From assembly GCA_039811225.1 (NCBI GenBank), contig JBDHYG010000007.1, positions 1 to 64,000 of the forward strand: 64,000 nucleotides of DNA. Direction: 5' to 3'. Positions 8,806-18,807 of this stretch are shown here, in pieces. Every line of letters starts with the position of its first letter. Position 1 is the first letter of the stretch. The stretch comes from JAFDXJ01 sp039811225. Lineage in GTDB: Bacteria; Bacteroidota; Bacteroidia; Chitinophagales; Chitinophagaceae. Both the position numbers and the translations under genes were made by a program. The notes under the pieces were generated by a model, which made no database searches, was not told the origin of the DNA, and saw only the letters and a list, made by a program, of their open reading frames with translations.

Positions 8806-9651
8806 ATGAAATTGACCCTGCATATCTCACCCTGCCCCAATGATACATTTATTTTTGATGCGCTGGTAAATCGCAAGATTGATACAGGAGCCTTTCAATT
8901 CAAGACCACATTTGCGGATGTTCAAACTTTAAATGAACAAACTATCGCCGGCATCCCGGATATTGCAAAAATCAGTTATGGCGTACTCCCGTTGGTATCG
9001 AAAAATTATATTGTCTTACCCAGTGGTGGCGCTTTGGGAAAAGGGGCCGGGCCTTTATTGATTGCCAAAAAAATGATTCCACCGGTTGAATTGAATCAGC
9101 AAAAAATTGTATTACCGGGACAACATACCACGGCACATTTACTTTTCTCCTATTTATTTCCACAGGCAGGGAATAAACTCTTTTTACCTTTTGATCAAAT
9201 TGAAGACGCCGTATTAAATGAAGAAGCGGCAGCAGGAGTGATTATTCATGAAAACCGGTTTACGTACCATGATAAAGGCCTCCTGCAATTAGCAGACCTG
9301 GGTGAGAACTGGGAAACAAAAACCGGCTTACCTATTCCATTAGGTGGCATTGTAATGAAAAGAACGCTTCCACGAGACATTCAATTAAAAGTAAATGCCT
9401 TGATTCAGCAAAGCCTGGAATATGCTTATCAATATCATGCACATGACCTGCCGGAGTTTGTGCGGCTACATGCACAGGAAATGGCGCCGGAAATTATGCA
9501 GCAGCATATTGACTTATATGTAAATCAATATTCACTGGCTATTAGCGATGAAGGAAAAGAAGCCGTACAGGTTTTGATGCAAGTGTATGCACAACTGCAC
9601 CCGGAATTAAGTTTACATCAACTTTCCACTCAATCGTTATTTGCGCAATAA
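8806..9651 (+). CDS. mqnD: 1,4-dihydroxy-6-naphthoate synthase (MqnD)
   Basis: Converts cyclic dehypoxanthine futalosine to 1,4-dihydroxy-6-naphthoate. The protein (281 residues from ATG 8806) has the periplasmic-binding-like fold with the diagnostic N-terminal HISPCPNDTFIFDAL, SYGVLPLV near 50-60 and GLPIPLGG near 180. A TTG two codons earlier is a less likely start. It is coupled to mqnB by a 6-nt gap. The other futalosine genes (mqnA, mqnC, mqnE) are not in the window. Confidence 0.93.
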   Translation: MKLTLHISPCPNDTFIFDALVNRKIDTGAFQFKTTFADVQTLNEQTIAGIPDIAKISYGVLPLVSKNYIVLPSGGALGKGAGPLLIAKKMIPPVELNQQKIVLPGQHTTAHLLFSYLFPQAGNKLFLPFDQIEDAVLNEEAAAGVIIHENRFTYHDKGLLQLADLGENWETKTGLPIPLGGIVMKRTLPRDIQLKVNALIQQSLEYAYQYHAHDLPEFVRLHAQEMAPEIMQQHIDLYVNQYSLAISDEGKEAVQVLMQVYAQLHPELSLHQLSTQSLFAQ

Positions 9652-9661
9652 ACGATTTATT

Positions 9662-10510
9662 TCAGGGAACCGGGAAAAAATCCTGCCATAGCTTCCTGGA
9701 AAAGGCATAACTGTATTGGTTCTGCCCGATTTGTTTTACCCAGCGGATGCCAAAAATGCTATTGGTAAGAAAGACCTCTGAAGCAGATTCCAGCTCATTT
9801 TTCAACAATGATTTTTCCTGGACCGGAATAGCCGCCGCAATCATTCTTTGTAACAAATATCGGCGGGTTACACCGGCTACACATCCATCGGATAAAGGTG
9901 GTGTAAATACTATACCATCTTTTACAATAAAAATATTAGCGATCGTTGTATCTGCAATAGCATTGTGGTTATTACATAGTATAGCATCATCCAGTTGCTG
10001 TTGTTTCGCCCATTTGGCGCCCATACAATAAGTCAGGAAATTATTACTCTTGATATTGGCAAATTGATCAACAGATTTTCGCGCATCCGTATAAAAATCT
10101 AATCGAAGACCTTCCTTTTGCCAGCCAGTTTGCTCCAAAGGGAAACATTCAATGACAATATTGGCTGCCTCGTGATTTATTTCAAATAAATTATTACTTC
10201 CACCAAATGTCACCAATCGAATCCGGGCGAGAGTACCTGTATTATTTTTCTGTACTAATTGCTTTACCGCTTCAGTAAAAAAATTTTTAGTAAAAAAAAC
10301 GGGCCGTTGCAATTGCAGTCGCTCCATGGAAAAAAACAGACGCTCCAAATGCAGATCCAGCAATTCAATTTTTCCTTCCCGATATTTCATTGTTTCAAAG
10401 CACCCTTCACCATATCGAAAAGAACGGTTTGCCACGGGCAGTAACAAGTCATTTGCTGGTTTCAACTTTTCATTAAAAAAAAGATAGGTTGCGCTTTGCA
10501 TTTTTTCCAT
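9662..10510 (-). CDS. Class IV PLP aminotransferase (ADC lyase / branched-chain aminotransferase family)
   Basis: A 282-residue fold-type IV PLP enzyme: FNEKL and SFRYGEGCFETM at the N-terminus, the likely PLP Lys in NIKSNNFLTY, and IANIFIVKDG with TPPLSDGCVAGVTRR in the cofactor-binding domain. By length and lineage it may be the aminodeoxychorismate lyase (PabC) for folate, but residues do not decide between that and amino-acid transamination. The position usually occupied by the pyridine-binding Glu reads Asp (NAIADTT). It converges with mqnD, 10 nt between stops. A second ATG lies at 10501. Confidence 0.8.
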   Translation of the reverse strand: MEKMQSATYLFFNEKLKPANDLLLPVANRSFRYGEGCFETMKYREGKIELLDLHLERLFFSMERLQLQRPVFFTKNFFTEAVKQLVQKNNTGTLARIRLVTFGGSNNLFEINHEAANIVIECFPLEQTGWQKEGLRLDFYTDARKSVDQFANIKSNNFLTYCMGAKWAKQQQLDDAILCNNHNAIADTTIANIFIVKDGIVFTPPLSDGCVAGVTRRYLLQRMIAAAIPVQEKSLLKNELESASEVFLTNSIFGIRWVKQIGQNQYSYAFSRKLWQDFFPVP

Positions 10511-10636
10511 TTACCAACGCAAAGAAAAGCATAAAGGCCCAGTCAAACTTCATATCTTGCAGGCAATACCCAACCTGCCTGCCAGGAATGAATTACGTGC
10601 CGGGTTGCGGTATTTTTCATTTTAAAAAAAAGACAA

Positions 10637-11731
10637 ATGCAAATTGCTGCTATTCTCCATGAATTGGAACAATGGGCACCCCCCGGATACCAGGAAAAAT
10701 ATGATAATGCCGGCCTCATCACCGGTAACCTACATCAAGAATGTACCGGTATTCTTTGCTCACTGGATGCAACAGAAGAAGTCATTGCAGAAGCGATAAA
10801 AAAAGGATGCAACCTCGTTGTTTCGCATCATCCAATTATTTTTCATGGCCTGAAAAAAATTACCGGGAAGAATTATGTGGAACGCGCCATTATCCTGGCT
10901 ATAAAAAATGATATTGCTTTATATGCCATTCATACCAACCTGGATAATATCATGCAGGGAGTGAATGGAAAAATTGCCGATTTATTTGGATTGCAGGAGC
11001 GAAAAGTTTTACGCCCTCTCGATGGGCTATTGCAAAAGTTATATACGTATGTGCCGCCGGCCTATAAGGACAAATTACTGGATGCTTTGTTTGCCGCCGG
11101 TGGGGGACATATCAGTGATTACTCGGAATGCAGTTTCTCCGTTGAAGGAACCGGGAGCTTCAAACCCGGGAAAAATACCCATCCGTTCTCCGGCAAAAGA
11201 GGTAAACGGGAAATTACGCAGGAAATAAAAATAGAAGTGCTGTTTCCGGCCCGCTTAAGAGGCCCTTTACTCAAGGCTTTAAAAGCCAATCACCCGTATG
11301 AGGAAGTTGCCTATGAAATTATTCAATTGGAAAATACCAGCCATTTACTGGGAGCCGGGATCATTGGCCGTTTACCCAGGGTTATAGGAGAAAAAGCATT
11401 TTTAAGAGCCATCCGGGAAAAGTTGGGACTACAGGTTTTAAAACATACCCGGTTATTAAACAAGCAAATCCGGTATGTTGCTATATGTGGCGGAGCCGGA
11501 AGTTTTCTGCTGCCGGATGCCATTGCCTGTGGCGCCGATTTTTACCTGACTTCCGATATAAAATACCATGAATTTTTTGATGCTGACGGGAAAATTGTTT
11601 TTGCTGATGCCGGGCATTGGGAAACCGAACAATTTACTATAACATTATTGTTTGATTTTTTGCGGGAGAAATTCCCTAACTTTGCCGTCCTTAAAACAAA
11701 AATACGCACCAACCCTGTATTTTATTCCTGA
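10637..11731 (+). CDS. Nif3-like dinuclear metal centre protein (DUF34 family)
   Basis: A 364-residue member of the NIF3/YbgI/YqfO family, which forms toroidal hexamers with a two-metal site; its cellular function is not settled. Metal ligands are visible in VVSHHPIIFHG (His64, His65), HTNLDN and the C-terminal FADAGHWETEQF. The middle (about 125-230) is the PII-like insertion of the long YqfO-type members. It is the first gene of a rightward set with the zinc-ribbon protein 37 nt downstream, a common neighbour pair. Confidence 0.9.
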   Translation: MQIAAILHELEQWAPPGYQEKYDNAGLITGNLHQECTGILCSLDATEEVIAEAIKKGCNLVVSHHPIIFHGLKKITGKNYVERAIILAIKNDIALYAIHTNLDNIMQGVNGKIADLFGLQERKVLRPLDGLLQKLYTYVPPAYKDKLLDALFAAGGGHISDYSECSFSVEGTGSFKPGKNTHPFSGKRGKREITQEIKIEVLFPARLRGPLLKALKANHPYEEVAYEIIQLENTSHLLGAGIIGRLPRVIGEKAFLRAIREKLGLQVLKHTRLLNKQIRYVAICGGAGSFLLPDAIACGADFYLTSDIKYHEFFDADGKIVFADAGHWETEQFTITLLFDFLREKFPNFAVLKTKIRTNPVFYS

Positions 11732-11768
11732 TAATCAGATGTATGGGGTTAAAAATCAACATTAACGT

Positions 11769-12524
11769 ATGGCAGCCGTAAAAGAATACTCTGTTGAAGA
11801 AAAGTTATCCTCCCTGGTAAAATTGCAAAAAATCGATAGCAAGCTCGATGGCATTAAAATCCTGAAAGGTGAATTACCAATGGAAGTGCATGACCTGGAA
11901 GATGAAATCCATGGGCTTAACAGCAGGAAAACCAGGATAGAAGAAGAAATCAATGGGATCAGTGAGTTTATTGAACAACGGAAGGAAACCATCAAAGAAG
12001 CAACGGAACTGATTGCCAAATATGAGAAGCAACATGATAATGTAAAGAACAGCCGGGAGTTTGAAGCCATCAATAAAGAATTGGAATTACAGCAATTGGA
12101 AATTCAGCATGCGGAAAAAAATATCCGTGATGTGAGCGTGGAATTAAATGAAAAAGCTGCCGAACTGGAAAATGCTAAAAAACTGCTTGCTTCCAAAGAA
12201 ACCATTTTAAAAACCAAGCAGGATGAGCTGGGCAAGATAATCGTGGAAACTGAAAAAGAGGAGAATCAATATAAAAAATTAAGTGAAGCAGCCCGGGCAG
12301 CTACAGATGAACGTTTATTGTTTTCGTATGACCGCATCCGCAACAGTTACCGGAATGGCCTGGCCGTAGTACCTGTTGAAAGAGATGCCTGTGGTGGCTG
12401 CTACAATGCGATACCCCCACAGAAACAAAGCGAAATCCGCCAGCGGAAAAAAGTTATTATCTGTGAAAACTGTGGCCGTATTTTAGTGGATGATGAACTA
12501 AATGCCGGCACTGAAATAAAATAA
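11769..12524 (+). CDS. C4-type zinc-ribbon coiled-coil protein (DUF164/HP0958-like)
   Basis: A 251-residue protein: residues about 10-180 are almost entirely heptad-like coiled coil rich in Glu and Lys, and the C-terminus carries a four-Cys zinc ribbon (CGGCYNAIPP ... CENCGR). Homologues such as HP0958 of Helicobacter act as RNA/protein-binding chaperones, but its role in Bacteroidota is unknown. It follows the Nif3-like gene and ends at a terminator. Confidence 0.88.
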   Translation: MAAVKEYSVEEKLSSLVKLQKIDSKLDGIKILKGELPMEVHDLEDEIHGLNSRKTRIEEEINGISEFIEQRKETIKEATELIAKYEKQHDNVKNSREFEAINKELELQQLEIQHAEKNIRDVSVELNEKAAELENAKKLLASKETILKTKQDELGKIIVETEKEENQYKKLSEAARAATDERLLFSYDRIRNSYRNGLAVVPVERDACGGCYNAIPPQKQSEIRQRKKVIICENCGRILVDDELNAGTEIK

Positions 12525-12555
12525 TTTTGTTAAAGGCTTTGCAATTTAAAAAATC

Positions 12556-12582
12556 AGGATGCTTCTTCTGGCATCCTTTTTT
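12556..12582 (+). terminator. Terminator after the zinc-ribbon gene
   Basis: Stem AGGATGC (12556-12562) with GCATCCT (12571-12577), 8-nt loop, then a T run. Confidence 0.8.
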
Positions 12583-12624
12583 ATTTTCGGTCGTATAATG
12601 AAAACACTCCGCCTTATTTCCTAA

Positions 12625-14148
12625 ATGTTGTTTACGTTGATAGCAAATAAAAGAATAGCTCGTTACCTGTTATGCATCCTGTCATTTTTCATGCTTCCTC
12701 TATCCCATGCACATGCGGAAAAAGTATTTGATTATAATGCCACCTGCCAACAGGCGTATCAACAAATCATCTGCCTGAAATTGGATGCCGGCCAGGCCCT
12801 CATCAACCAGGAACGCCAGCAAAACCCCGATAACCTGATCCCGGAATTACTGGAGAGTTATATTGATTTTTTTGTATTGTTCTTCAATGAAGATCCGGTG
12901 CAATATGATCAACGCATCTCCCATTTTTCTGATCGTATCGACCGGGTGGAAGATGGGCCTTCGAATTCCCCCTTTTACCTGTATTGCAAGGCCATCATTT
13001 ATATGCAAAAGGCTTCTGTGGAAATTAAATTTTCGAAGACCTGGGCTGCCGGTTGGGATTTTCGAAAAGCTTTTGGCCTGATCAAAGACAACCGGAAAAA
13101 GTATCCCTCCTTCGAACCCAATAATATGGTGTATGCGCCCATGCTGGTCGTTGCCGGCACTATACCGGATGGCTATAAATGGCTGGCCAGTTTATTTGGT
13201 ATCAGTGGCAATATCCAGGAAGGCATGAAACTGATGTTAAGTTTTGTCAATAGCAATGATCCATTGGCCAAATTATTTTTCAATGAAGCCAGTTTCTATT
13301 ATTGTTACATTTTATTTTATATTCAAAATGACCAGGATAAAGTCTTTGCCTATATAAATCAAAAAGATCTTGACCTGCGCAACAACCACTTGCTGGCTTA
13401 TATGGCAGCCAACCTGGCGATCAATGCCAAGAAAACGGATTATGCCGAAGCGGTCATAAAAGGCAGGAACCCCTCATCACAATACCTGCAAACACCTGTT
13501 TGGGATTTTGAAATGGGTTATATCAAATTGCACCAATTACAATTGGCAGAATCTGCCCGCTATTTCCAACATTTCCTGGATGAGTTCAAAGGAAAGTTTT
13601 ATGTAAAAGATTGTTATGAAAAACTGAGTTGGTGTTATTATTTAATGGGGAATAATGAGGCGGCCAATAAAACCAGGTTATTGGTTTTGAAAAATGGGAA
13701 TACCCAAACAGATGCCGATAAACAAGCCAACAAAGACGCCGCATCGGGTAAATGGCCAAATATGCTTTTACTTAAAGCCCGGATTCTGAGTGATGGGGGG
13801 TACCATACTGAAGCATTAAAATTATTGGTAGGGAAAAGTGCCAGCGACTTCACCCGACCGGAAGATAAATTGGAATTTGCGTATCGTGTTGGCCGGATTT
13901 ATGATGACCTGGGAAGGGATACAGAGGCTGTTCAAATGTATTTACTGGCAATGGAATTAGGGAAAAACAGGACAGAATATTTTGCGGCACGAGCTGCTTT
14001 ACAGATTGGGTATATTTATGAAGAAGATGGCCAGAAAGAACGTGCAATACAATATTTCAAAAAATGTATTGCCATGAAAGATCATGAGTATAAAAACTCA
14101 TTAGATCAAAAAGCAAAATCCGGTATCGCCCGATGCAGCGGCCATTAA
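12625..14148 (+). CDS. Secreted tetratricopeptide-repeat protein of unknown function
   Basis: A 507-residue protein with a signal peptide (about 1-32, hydrophobic core then SHAHA). The mature part is all-helical, with clear TPR-like units in the C-terminal half, for example around DKLEFAYRVGRIYDDLGRD and ALQIGYIYEEDGQ. Probably periplasmic or outer-membrane associated. It stands alone between a terminator and the convergent thiolase gene. No enzymatic motif was recognised. Confidence 0.8.
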   Translation: MLFTLIANKRIARYLLCILSFFMLPLSHAHAEKVFDYNATCQQAYQQIICLKLDAGQALINQERQQNPDNLIPELLESYIDFFVLFFNEDPVQYDQRISHFSDRIDRVEDGPSNSPFYLYCKAIIYMQKASVEIKFSKTWAAGWDFRKAFGLIKDNRKKYPSFEPNNMVYAPMLVVAGTIPDGYKWLASLFGISGNIQEGMKLMLSFVNSNDPLAKLFFNEASFYYCYILFYIQNDQDKVFAYINQKDLDLRNNHLLAYMAANLAINAKKTDYAEAVIKGRNPSSQYLQTPVWDFEMGYIKLHQLQLAESARYFQHFLDEFKGKFYVKDCYEKLSWCYYLMGNNEAANKTRLLVLKNGNTQTDADKQANKDAASGKWPNMLLLKARILSDGGYHTEALKLLVGKSASDFTRPEDKLEFAYRVGRIYDDLGRDTEAVQMYLLAMELGKNRTEYFAARAALQIGYIYEEDGQKERAIQYFKKCIAMKDHEYKNSLDQKAKSGIARCSGH

Positions 14149-14174
14149 TAGGCTAATTTATTGCTGCAGGTTTT

Positions 14175-15371
14175 TTACAGTGCTTCAAAAATCATGGCAG
14201 CTCCCTGTCCTACTCCCACGCACATGGTAGCCAGGCCATATTTTACCTGGCGTCTTTTCATTTCATACAACAATGTAGTTGCAATACGGGCGCCACTGCA
14301 ACCAAGCGGATGGCCGAGGGCTATGGCCCCACCATTGACATTGATAATATCCGGTTTTAATTGCAAATCTCGAATACAGGCAATACTTTGGGCGGCAAAC
14401 GCCTCATTCAATTCTATCAGGTCAATATCATCTATAGAAAGTGCTGCCCGCTTCAACGCTTTCCGGGTTGCCGGTACCGGGCCAATACCCATATAAGCCG
14501 GATCCACACCGGCAACAGCCATACTGATGATTTTTCCCAAAGGCTTATGGCCACTTAATTTTAAGCCTTGCTCATTGGTTAGTAAGAGTGCAGCCGCACC
14601 ATCATTTATGCCACTGGAATTTCCGGCAGTCACCGTTCCATCCCGGACAAAAGCGGGTTTTAAAGATGCTAATTTTTCTAAAGAAGTTTCCCGGGGATGT
14701 TCATCATCTGAAAAGAGAGCTTTTTTCTTTTGCTCCACTATTTCTACCGGCACAATTTCTTCTGCCCATTTACCCGCTGCTTTAGCTGCAAAATATTTTT
14801 GTTGTGATGCCAACGCAAAAACATCCTGTTCTTCCCGGGAAATGTTCCACTTTTTAGCTACATTCTCAGCAGTTTCTCCCATAGCAAAAGGAGGATGCAA
14901 AGCAGCCAGGGCAGGATTGGTAAAACGCCAGCCAATACTGGTATCAAAGATTTCAGTTTTCCGCCCCCAGGCTGTTTCCTGCTTTGCCAAAACAAACGGT
15001 GCCCTTGTCATACTTTCCACCCCACCAGCAATATAAAAATCTCCATCACCACAGGCAATAGCGCGGCTGGCATCCATAATGGCCTGCAGCCCTGATGCAC
15101 ATAAGCGATTCACTGTATTGCCTGCAACCGATAAGGGCAGGTCTGCTAATAAAGCCGCCATGCGGGCAACATTACGGTTGTCTTCCCCGGCCTGGTTAGC
15201 AGCGCCAGCAATCACATCTTCAATTTGGGCCGGATCAACCTCCTTATTTCTTTCCATTAATTTCCGGATAACCAAGGCCAATAAATCATCGGGCCGGGTA
15301 TGACTCAGTTTGCCACCAAACCGGCCAATCGGTGTTCGGATAGCATCCAGGACATATACATTATTTATCAT
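14175..15371 (-). CDS. Acetyl-CoA C-acyltransferase (thiolase)
   Basis: A 398-residue thiolase, cleaving 3-ketoacyl-CoA or condensing two acyl-CoAs. All three catalytic elements are visible: nucleophile Cys91 in NRLCASGLQAI, the His in NVNGGAIALGHPLG (near 350) and the second Cys in TMCVGVGQG (near 380). The N-terminus (VLDAIRTPIGRFGG) matches degradative thiolases (FadA/PaaJ type) but sequence alone does not fix chain length or direction. Monocistronic here, with no beta-oxidation neighbours. Confidence 0.93.
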   Translation of the reverse strand: MINNVYVLDAIRTPIGRFGGKLSHTRPDDLLALVIRKLMERNKEVDPAQIEDVIAGAANQAGEDNRNVARMAALLADLPLSVAGNTVNRLCASGLQAIMDASRAIACGDGDFYIAGGVESMTRAPFVLAKQETAWGRKTEIFDTSIGWRFTNPALAALHPPFAMGETAENVAKKWNISREEQDVFALASQQKYFAAKAAGKWAEEIVPVEIVEQKKKALFSDDEHPRETSLEKLASLKPAFVRDGTVTAGNSSGINDGAAALLLTNEQGLKLSGHKPLGKIISMAVAGVDPAYMGIGPVPATRKALKRAALSIDDIDLIELNEAFAAQSIACIRDLQLKPDIINVNGGAIALGHPLGCSGARIATTLLYEMKRRQVKYGLATMCVGVGQGAAMIFEAL

Positions 15372-15587
15372 GAATCAACTAACTTTTTATTTTGTGTACA
15401 CTTTATTTAAAAAAGAAGAGCAAAAATAATATTAATAAAGGAGAATGCTTACGGCCTGTCTTATTTGAAGGACACTACTTTATAAAAGACAGAAAAAAGT
15501 TTACTTCCAGGTCTTACCATTATTTACATGTAATACTTCCTCATTCCTCTTTAACAAGCTGCATTCCTGCATCTCCCCACTTTAAAT

Positions 15588-15595
15588 TATCTTTG
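15588..15595 (+). promoter_or_regulatory. -7 promoter element of mnmA
   Basis: TATCTTTG, a perfect TAnnTTTG box, ends 15 nt before the mnmA ATG. A -33 element is not evident. The predicted 5' UTR is under 10 nt. Confidence 0.5.
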
Positions 15596-15609
15596 CAAAA
15601 ATTTTTACC

Positions 15610-16719
15610 ATGAGCCGTAAAGGGAAAGTGATGGTAGCTATGAGTGGGGGGATTGACAGTACAATTGCCGCGCTCATGTTGCACCAGGAAGGATATGAAG
15701 TAGTAGGGATAACCATGAAAACCTGGGACTATGCCTCCAGTGGTGGCAGCCATAAGCAAACCGGTTGCTGTAATATAGATAGTTTCCAGGATGCCCGACA
15801 AGCCGCCGTACACCATGGCTTCCCGCATTATATCCTCGATATCCGGGAAGAGTTTGGTGATTTTGTTATCAACAATTTTGTGGAAGAATATATTGCCGGC
15901 CGCACACCCAATCCATGCGTGATGTGCAATACCCATATCAAATGGCGCGCCCTGCTGAAACGGGCGAATGCTATGGACTGCGATTTTATTGCCACCGGTC
16001 ATTATGCATCGGTACATACCCATTCCAATGGACGGTACTATATATCCAAAGGTGTAGATGAAACAAAAGATCAGAGCTATGTACTCTGGGGCCTGGAACA
16101 AGACTTGCTTTCCCGGACCATAATGCCACTTGGTCAATACCGGAAAACAGCTATCCGGCAAATGGCCTTAGATATGGGGTATGAAGAATTAGCTAAAAAA
16201 AGTGAAAGCTATGAGATTTGTTTTGTCCCTGACAATGACTACCGTGGATTTTTAAAACGGCGCGTTGCCGGCCTGGAAGAAAAAGTATCTAATGGCTGGT
16301 TCGTCAACAAGAAAGGAGAAAAACTCGGTCATCATAAAGGTTACCCATTTTACACTATTGGACAACGCAAAGGCCTGGAGATAGCATTGGGAAAACCCGC
16401 GTATGTTACCGCTATTGACCCGGAAACAAATACCATTGTACTGGGAGATGAAGAAGATCTGAACCAAAATGAAATGCAGGTATCCAAAATAAATTGGATG
16501 AAATATGATCATGTTTCGCCCGGCATGGAAGCGGAAACAAAAATCCGGTATAAAACCCGTGCAGCCATAAGCAACCTGTATCCAATAGATGTGCAGGCGG
16601 TTTCAGTACGATTTTATGAACCCATTAAAAGTATTGCCCCGGGACAAAGCGCCGTATTCTATGAAGGAGATGATGTAATAGGCGGCGGAATTATACAACA
16701 GGGTTTTCTTTCTAAATAA
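15610..16719 (+). CDS. mnmA: tRNA-specific 2-thiouridylase (MnmA)
   Basis: Installs the 2-thio group on U34 of Lys, Glu and Gln tRNAs. The 369 residues include the PP-loop SGGIDST (14-20) for ATP, the nucleophilic Cys in NPCVMCNTHIKW and the persulfide Cys in YEICFVPDNDYRGF, plus the C-terminal GQSAVFYEGDDVIGGG barrel. The insert TGCCNIDSFQDAR is typical of Bacteroidota MnmA. The ATG lies 15 nt after a -7 box. It is transcribed alone. Confidence 0.96.
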   Translation: MSRKGKVMVAMSGGIDSTIAALMLHQEGYEVVGITMKTWDYASSGGSHKQTGCCNIDSFQDARQAAVHHGFPHYILDIREEFGDFVINNFVEEYIAGRTPNPCVMCNTHIKWRALLKRANAMDCDFIATGHYASVHTHSNGRYYISKGVDETKDQSYVLWGLEQDLLSRTIMPLGQYRKTAIRQMALDMGYEELAKKSESYEICFVPDNDYRGFLKRRVAGLEEKVSNGWFVNKKGEKLGHHKGYPFYTIGQRKGLEIALGKPAYVTAIDPETNTIVLGDEEDLNQNEMQVSKINWMKYDHVSPGMEAETKIRYKTRAAISNLYPIDVQAVSVRFYEPIKSIAPGQSAVFYEGDDVIGGGIIQQGFLSK

Positions 16720-16831
16720 AGTAAGGGTTTTGGAAAAAAGGAATTAACCTTGCAGATATCTTTTCCGCAATTTTTTCGTTATATCTTCAATGAAAAATCC
16801 GGCTTTAGATTTAAAATTAGTAGCCTAAAAA

Positions 16832-17584
16832 ATGAAGAAATATTTTTCGGTTATTCTAATTCTTTCACTGGCAACAACGTGGAGCAGTTGCTCGAAGATT
16901 TCCGAGCAATTGCCCTTACCTGCATTAACGGATTATTATCCTTTGGCAGTCGGGCACACCCTGGTTTACCGCCTGGATTCTACCGTAACCACTTCATTTG
17001 GCCAGGCGCTTGTCATCCATAGTTATCATTTGAAAGATGTGATTTCCGATACCGTACTTGACAACCAGGGCAGGTTATCATTCCGGGTTTTCCGGTTTAT
17101 TACCGACACACTTGAACAAACCGGATGGCAGGCACTTTCCACCTATTATATCACACCTACACAGAATACCATTGAAGTGATGGACGATCACAACTTCCGC
17201 TTCATCAAACTCGCAGAACCGATGCGTGAAGGTTTTTCCTGGAAGGGAAATACATATATTGACACCCGCTCTGCAAACTCTCCGGTACAATACATGGATA
17301 ACTGGGATTATATATATCAGGATAATAATAAAACATTCAATAGTCTAATGGGCCCGATCGATCTATCTGTAACAGTTTTACAGGCGGATGAGACTTCCCC
17401 TCCCGGCCCTTTTAATCCCCTTTATTACCAACAAAGAAATTACTCCGTGGAAGTATATGGCAAAGGCATCGGGCTGGTGTATAAAGATTTTTTACACTGG
17501 ACCTGGCAGACAACACCCCCACCGGCTTCTTATGCAGATGATAGTTATGGGTTTAGGATTAATCTTTTACGTGTAGAAAATTAA
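16832..17584 (+). CDS. Putative lipoprotein of unknown function
   Basis: A 250-residue exported protein: basic start, hydrophobic segment 5-15, then WSSC with Cys20 as a possible lipidation site (the lipobox is weak). The mature part reads as beta-rich, with DYYPLAVGHTLVYRLDS near the start, a pattern common in uncharacterised Bacteroidota lipoproteins. No catalytic motif seen. Its stop is 3 nt from the stop of the convergent rRNA methyltransferase gene. Confidence 0.7.
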   Translation: MKKYFSVILILSLATTWSSCSKISEQLPLPALTDYYPLAVGHTLVYRLDSTVTTSFGQALVIHSYHLKDVISDTVLDNQGRLSFRVFRFITDTLEQTGWQALSTYYITPTQNTIEVMDDHNFRFIKLAEPMREGFSWKGNTYIDTRSANSPVQYMDNWDYIYQDNNKTFNSLMGPIDLSVTVLQADETSPPGPFNPLYYQQRNYSVEVYGKGIGLVYKDFLHWTWQTTPPPASYADDSYGFRINLLRVEN

Positions 17585-17587
17585 TTC

Positions 17588-18748
17588 TTATTTCTTTTTC
17601 AATAAAGCAGCAAACATCGTGTCTGCACGATTTTCATAACCGGTAAAATAACGCATCTCAATTAGGGAAAAAGGAAAATGCTGCATGATAAAATCAATGA
17701 CTTCTTCATTTTCTTTGGTAAAAACAGAACAGGTGATATACAAATAATAGCCGCCTTCTTCAACCTGGCCAATGGTATGACGAATAATGTTTTTTTGCAA
17801 ACCTGCAAATTGTGTTAAAGCAGTTTCCTTAAAAAAAAGAAGCCATTCCGGTGTTCTGCCCCAGGTACCACTGCCACTACAGGGCGCATCGCAGAGCACT
17901 AAATCAAATTTTTCTTTAATAGCCGGCTTGCCTTTAGCCAGATCCGTTTGTAATATATGATAATGCGCAATGCCGGCCTGTCGAAAACGGGTTTGCAGGT
18001 TATGCAAAATATTTTTCCGGGTATCCGAAACATATAATTGAAAATCGGGTAAAACATCTTTGGCAAGAATGGACTTCCCCCCACTTCCCGCACAACAATC
18101 CCACACAGTACGTGGTGAAAGGTTTTTAAAAATCAGGCTTGTTTGTTGGGAAGAATAATCCTGGATAACCGCTTCTTCATTGAGATGTAGAATCGTATCC
18201 AGTTTGGTTGTGACAGGCAAAGCCATACAAGCTTCTTGTAAAAATTGATATTGGATTTGATGTTGTCGCAACTTCTCTTCAACCATTTTTTCTTTACCCG
18301 GACGGCAACGAATAAATAAGTCCGGCCGGGAAAAATGCGATAGCACAAATTTGTTTTTATCAATCCTGCCGGAAATTTCAGCGGGTAAAGGGAAAAGTAA
18401 ATCAACAGAAAATGTTGGATATTTTTTTTGAATATAAAAAATTCTCTGTTGGTTATCTAAAGAAGGATCTAAAGGCCAATCATTCGGAAAAATTTCTTCC
18501 CAATCTTTCAAAGAAGAAGAGCAGAGAAATAAGCCAACTTGCATTTTTTCTTTTACCGGTATCTCCGGCAGCACATTGCCTAAACGGAAATAAGCATAAC
18601 AAAGTTCACTAATCGCTTTGCGGTCCCGGCTGCCATATTTTTTATCCTGCCGGAAAAAATTTTTAATAAATAGTACAAAGGGAGAATCACCCTGGTAGGC
18701 AAGTAGTATTTGTTCAGCATGCTGAAGATAGGCTTGTAGTCTGCGCAT
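17588..18748 (-). CDS. RsmB-type (NOL1/NOP2/Sun) RNA cytosine-5 methyltransferase
   Basis: A 386-residue SAM-dependent RNA m5C methyltransferase. The SAM site CCAGSGGKS is at 218-226, motif IV DAPCSGSG at 287-294 and motif VI with the catalytic Cys (ITCSVFTKEN) at 338-347. The N-terminal 200 residues are helical but do not show a clear NusB-like domain, so the exact rRNA position (RsmB m5C967 or another) is uncertain. Monocistronic. Confidence 0.88.
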   Translation of the reverse strand: MRRLQAYLQHAEQILLAYQGDSPFVLFIKNFFRQDKKYGSRDRKAISELCYAYFRLGNVLPEIPVKEKMQVGLFLCSSSLKDWEEIFPNDWPLDPSLDNQQRIFYIQKKYPTFSVDLLFPLPAEISGRIDKNKFVLSHFSRPDLFIRCRPGKEKMVEEKLRQHQIQYQFLQEACMALPVTTKLDTILHLNEEAVIQDYSSQQTSLIFKNLSPRTVWDCCAGSGGKSILAKDVLPDFQLYVSDTRKNILHNLQTRFRQAGIAHYHILQTDLAKGKPAIKEKFDLVLCDAPCSGSGTWGRTPEWLLFFKETALTQFAGLQKNIIRHTIGQVEEGGYYLYITCSVFTKENEEVIDFIMQHFPFSLIEMRYFTGYENRADTMFAALLKKK

Positions 18749-18807
18749 TAGCCCTTTCGTTTAAGAAGGATAAGGCCAGGTACCGGGCAATTAGTAATGT
18801 ACATGAA

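Noticed and set aside
14527..15036. 169-residue plus-strand frame
   Set aside because: Antisense shadow of the thiolase gene.
15541..16161. 206-residue minus-strand frame
   Set aside because: Lies antisense to the mnmA coding sequence, which has full family motifs.
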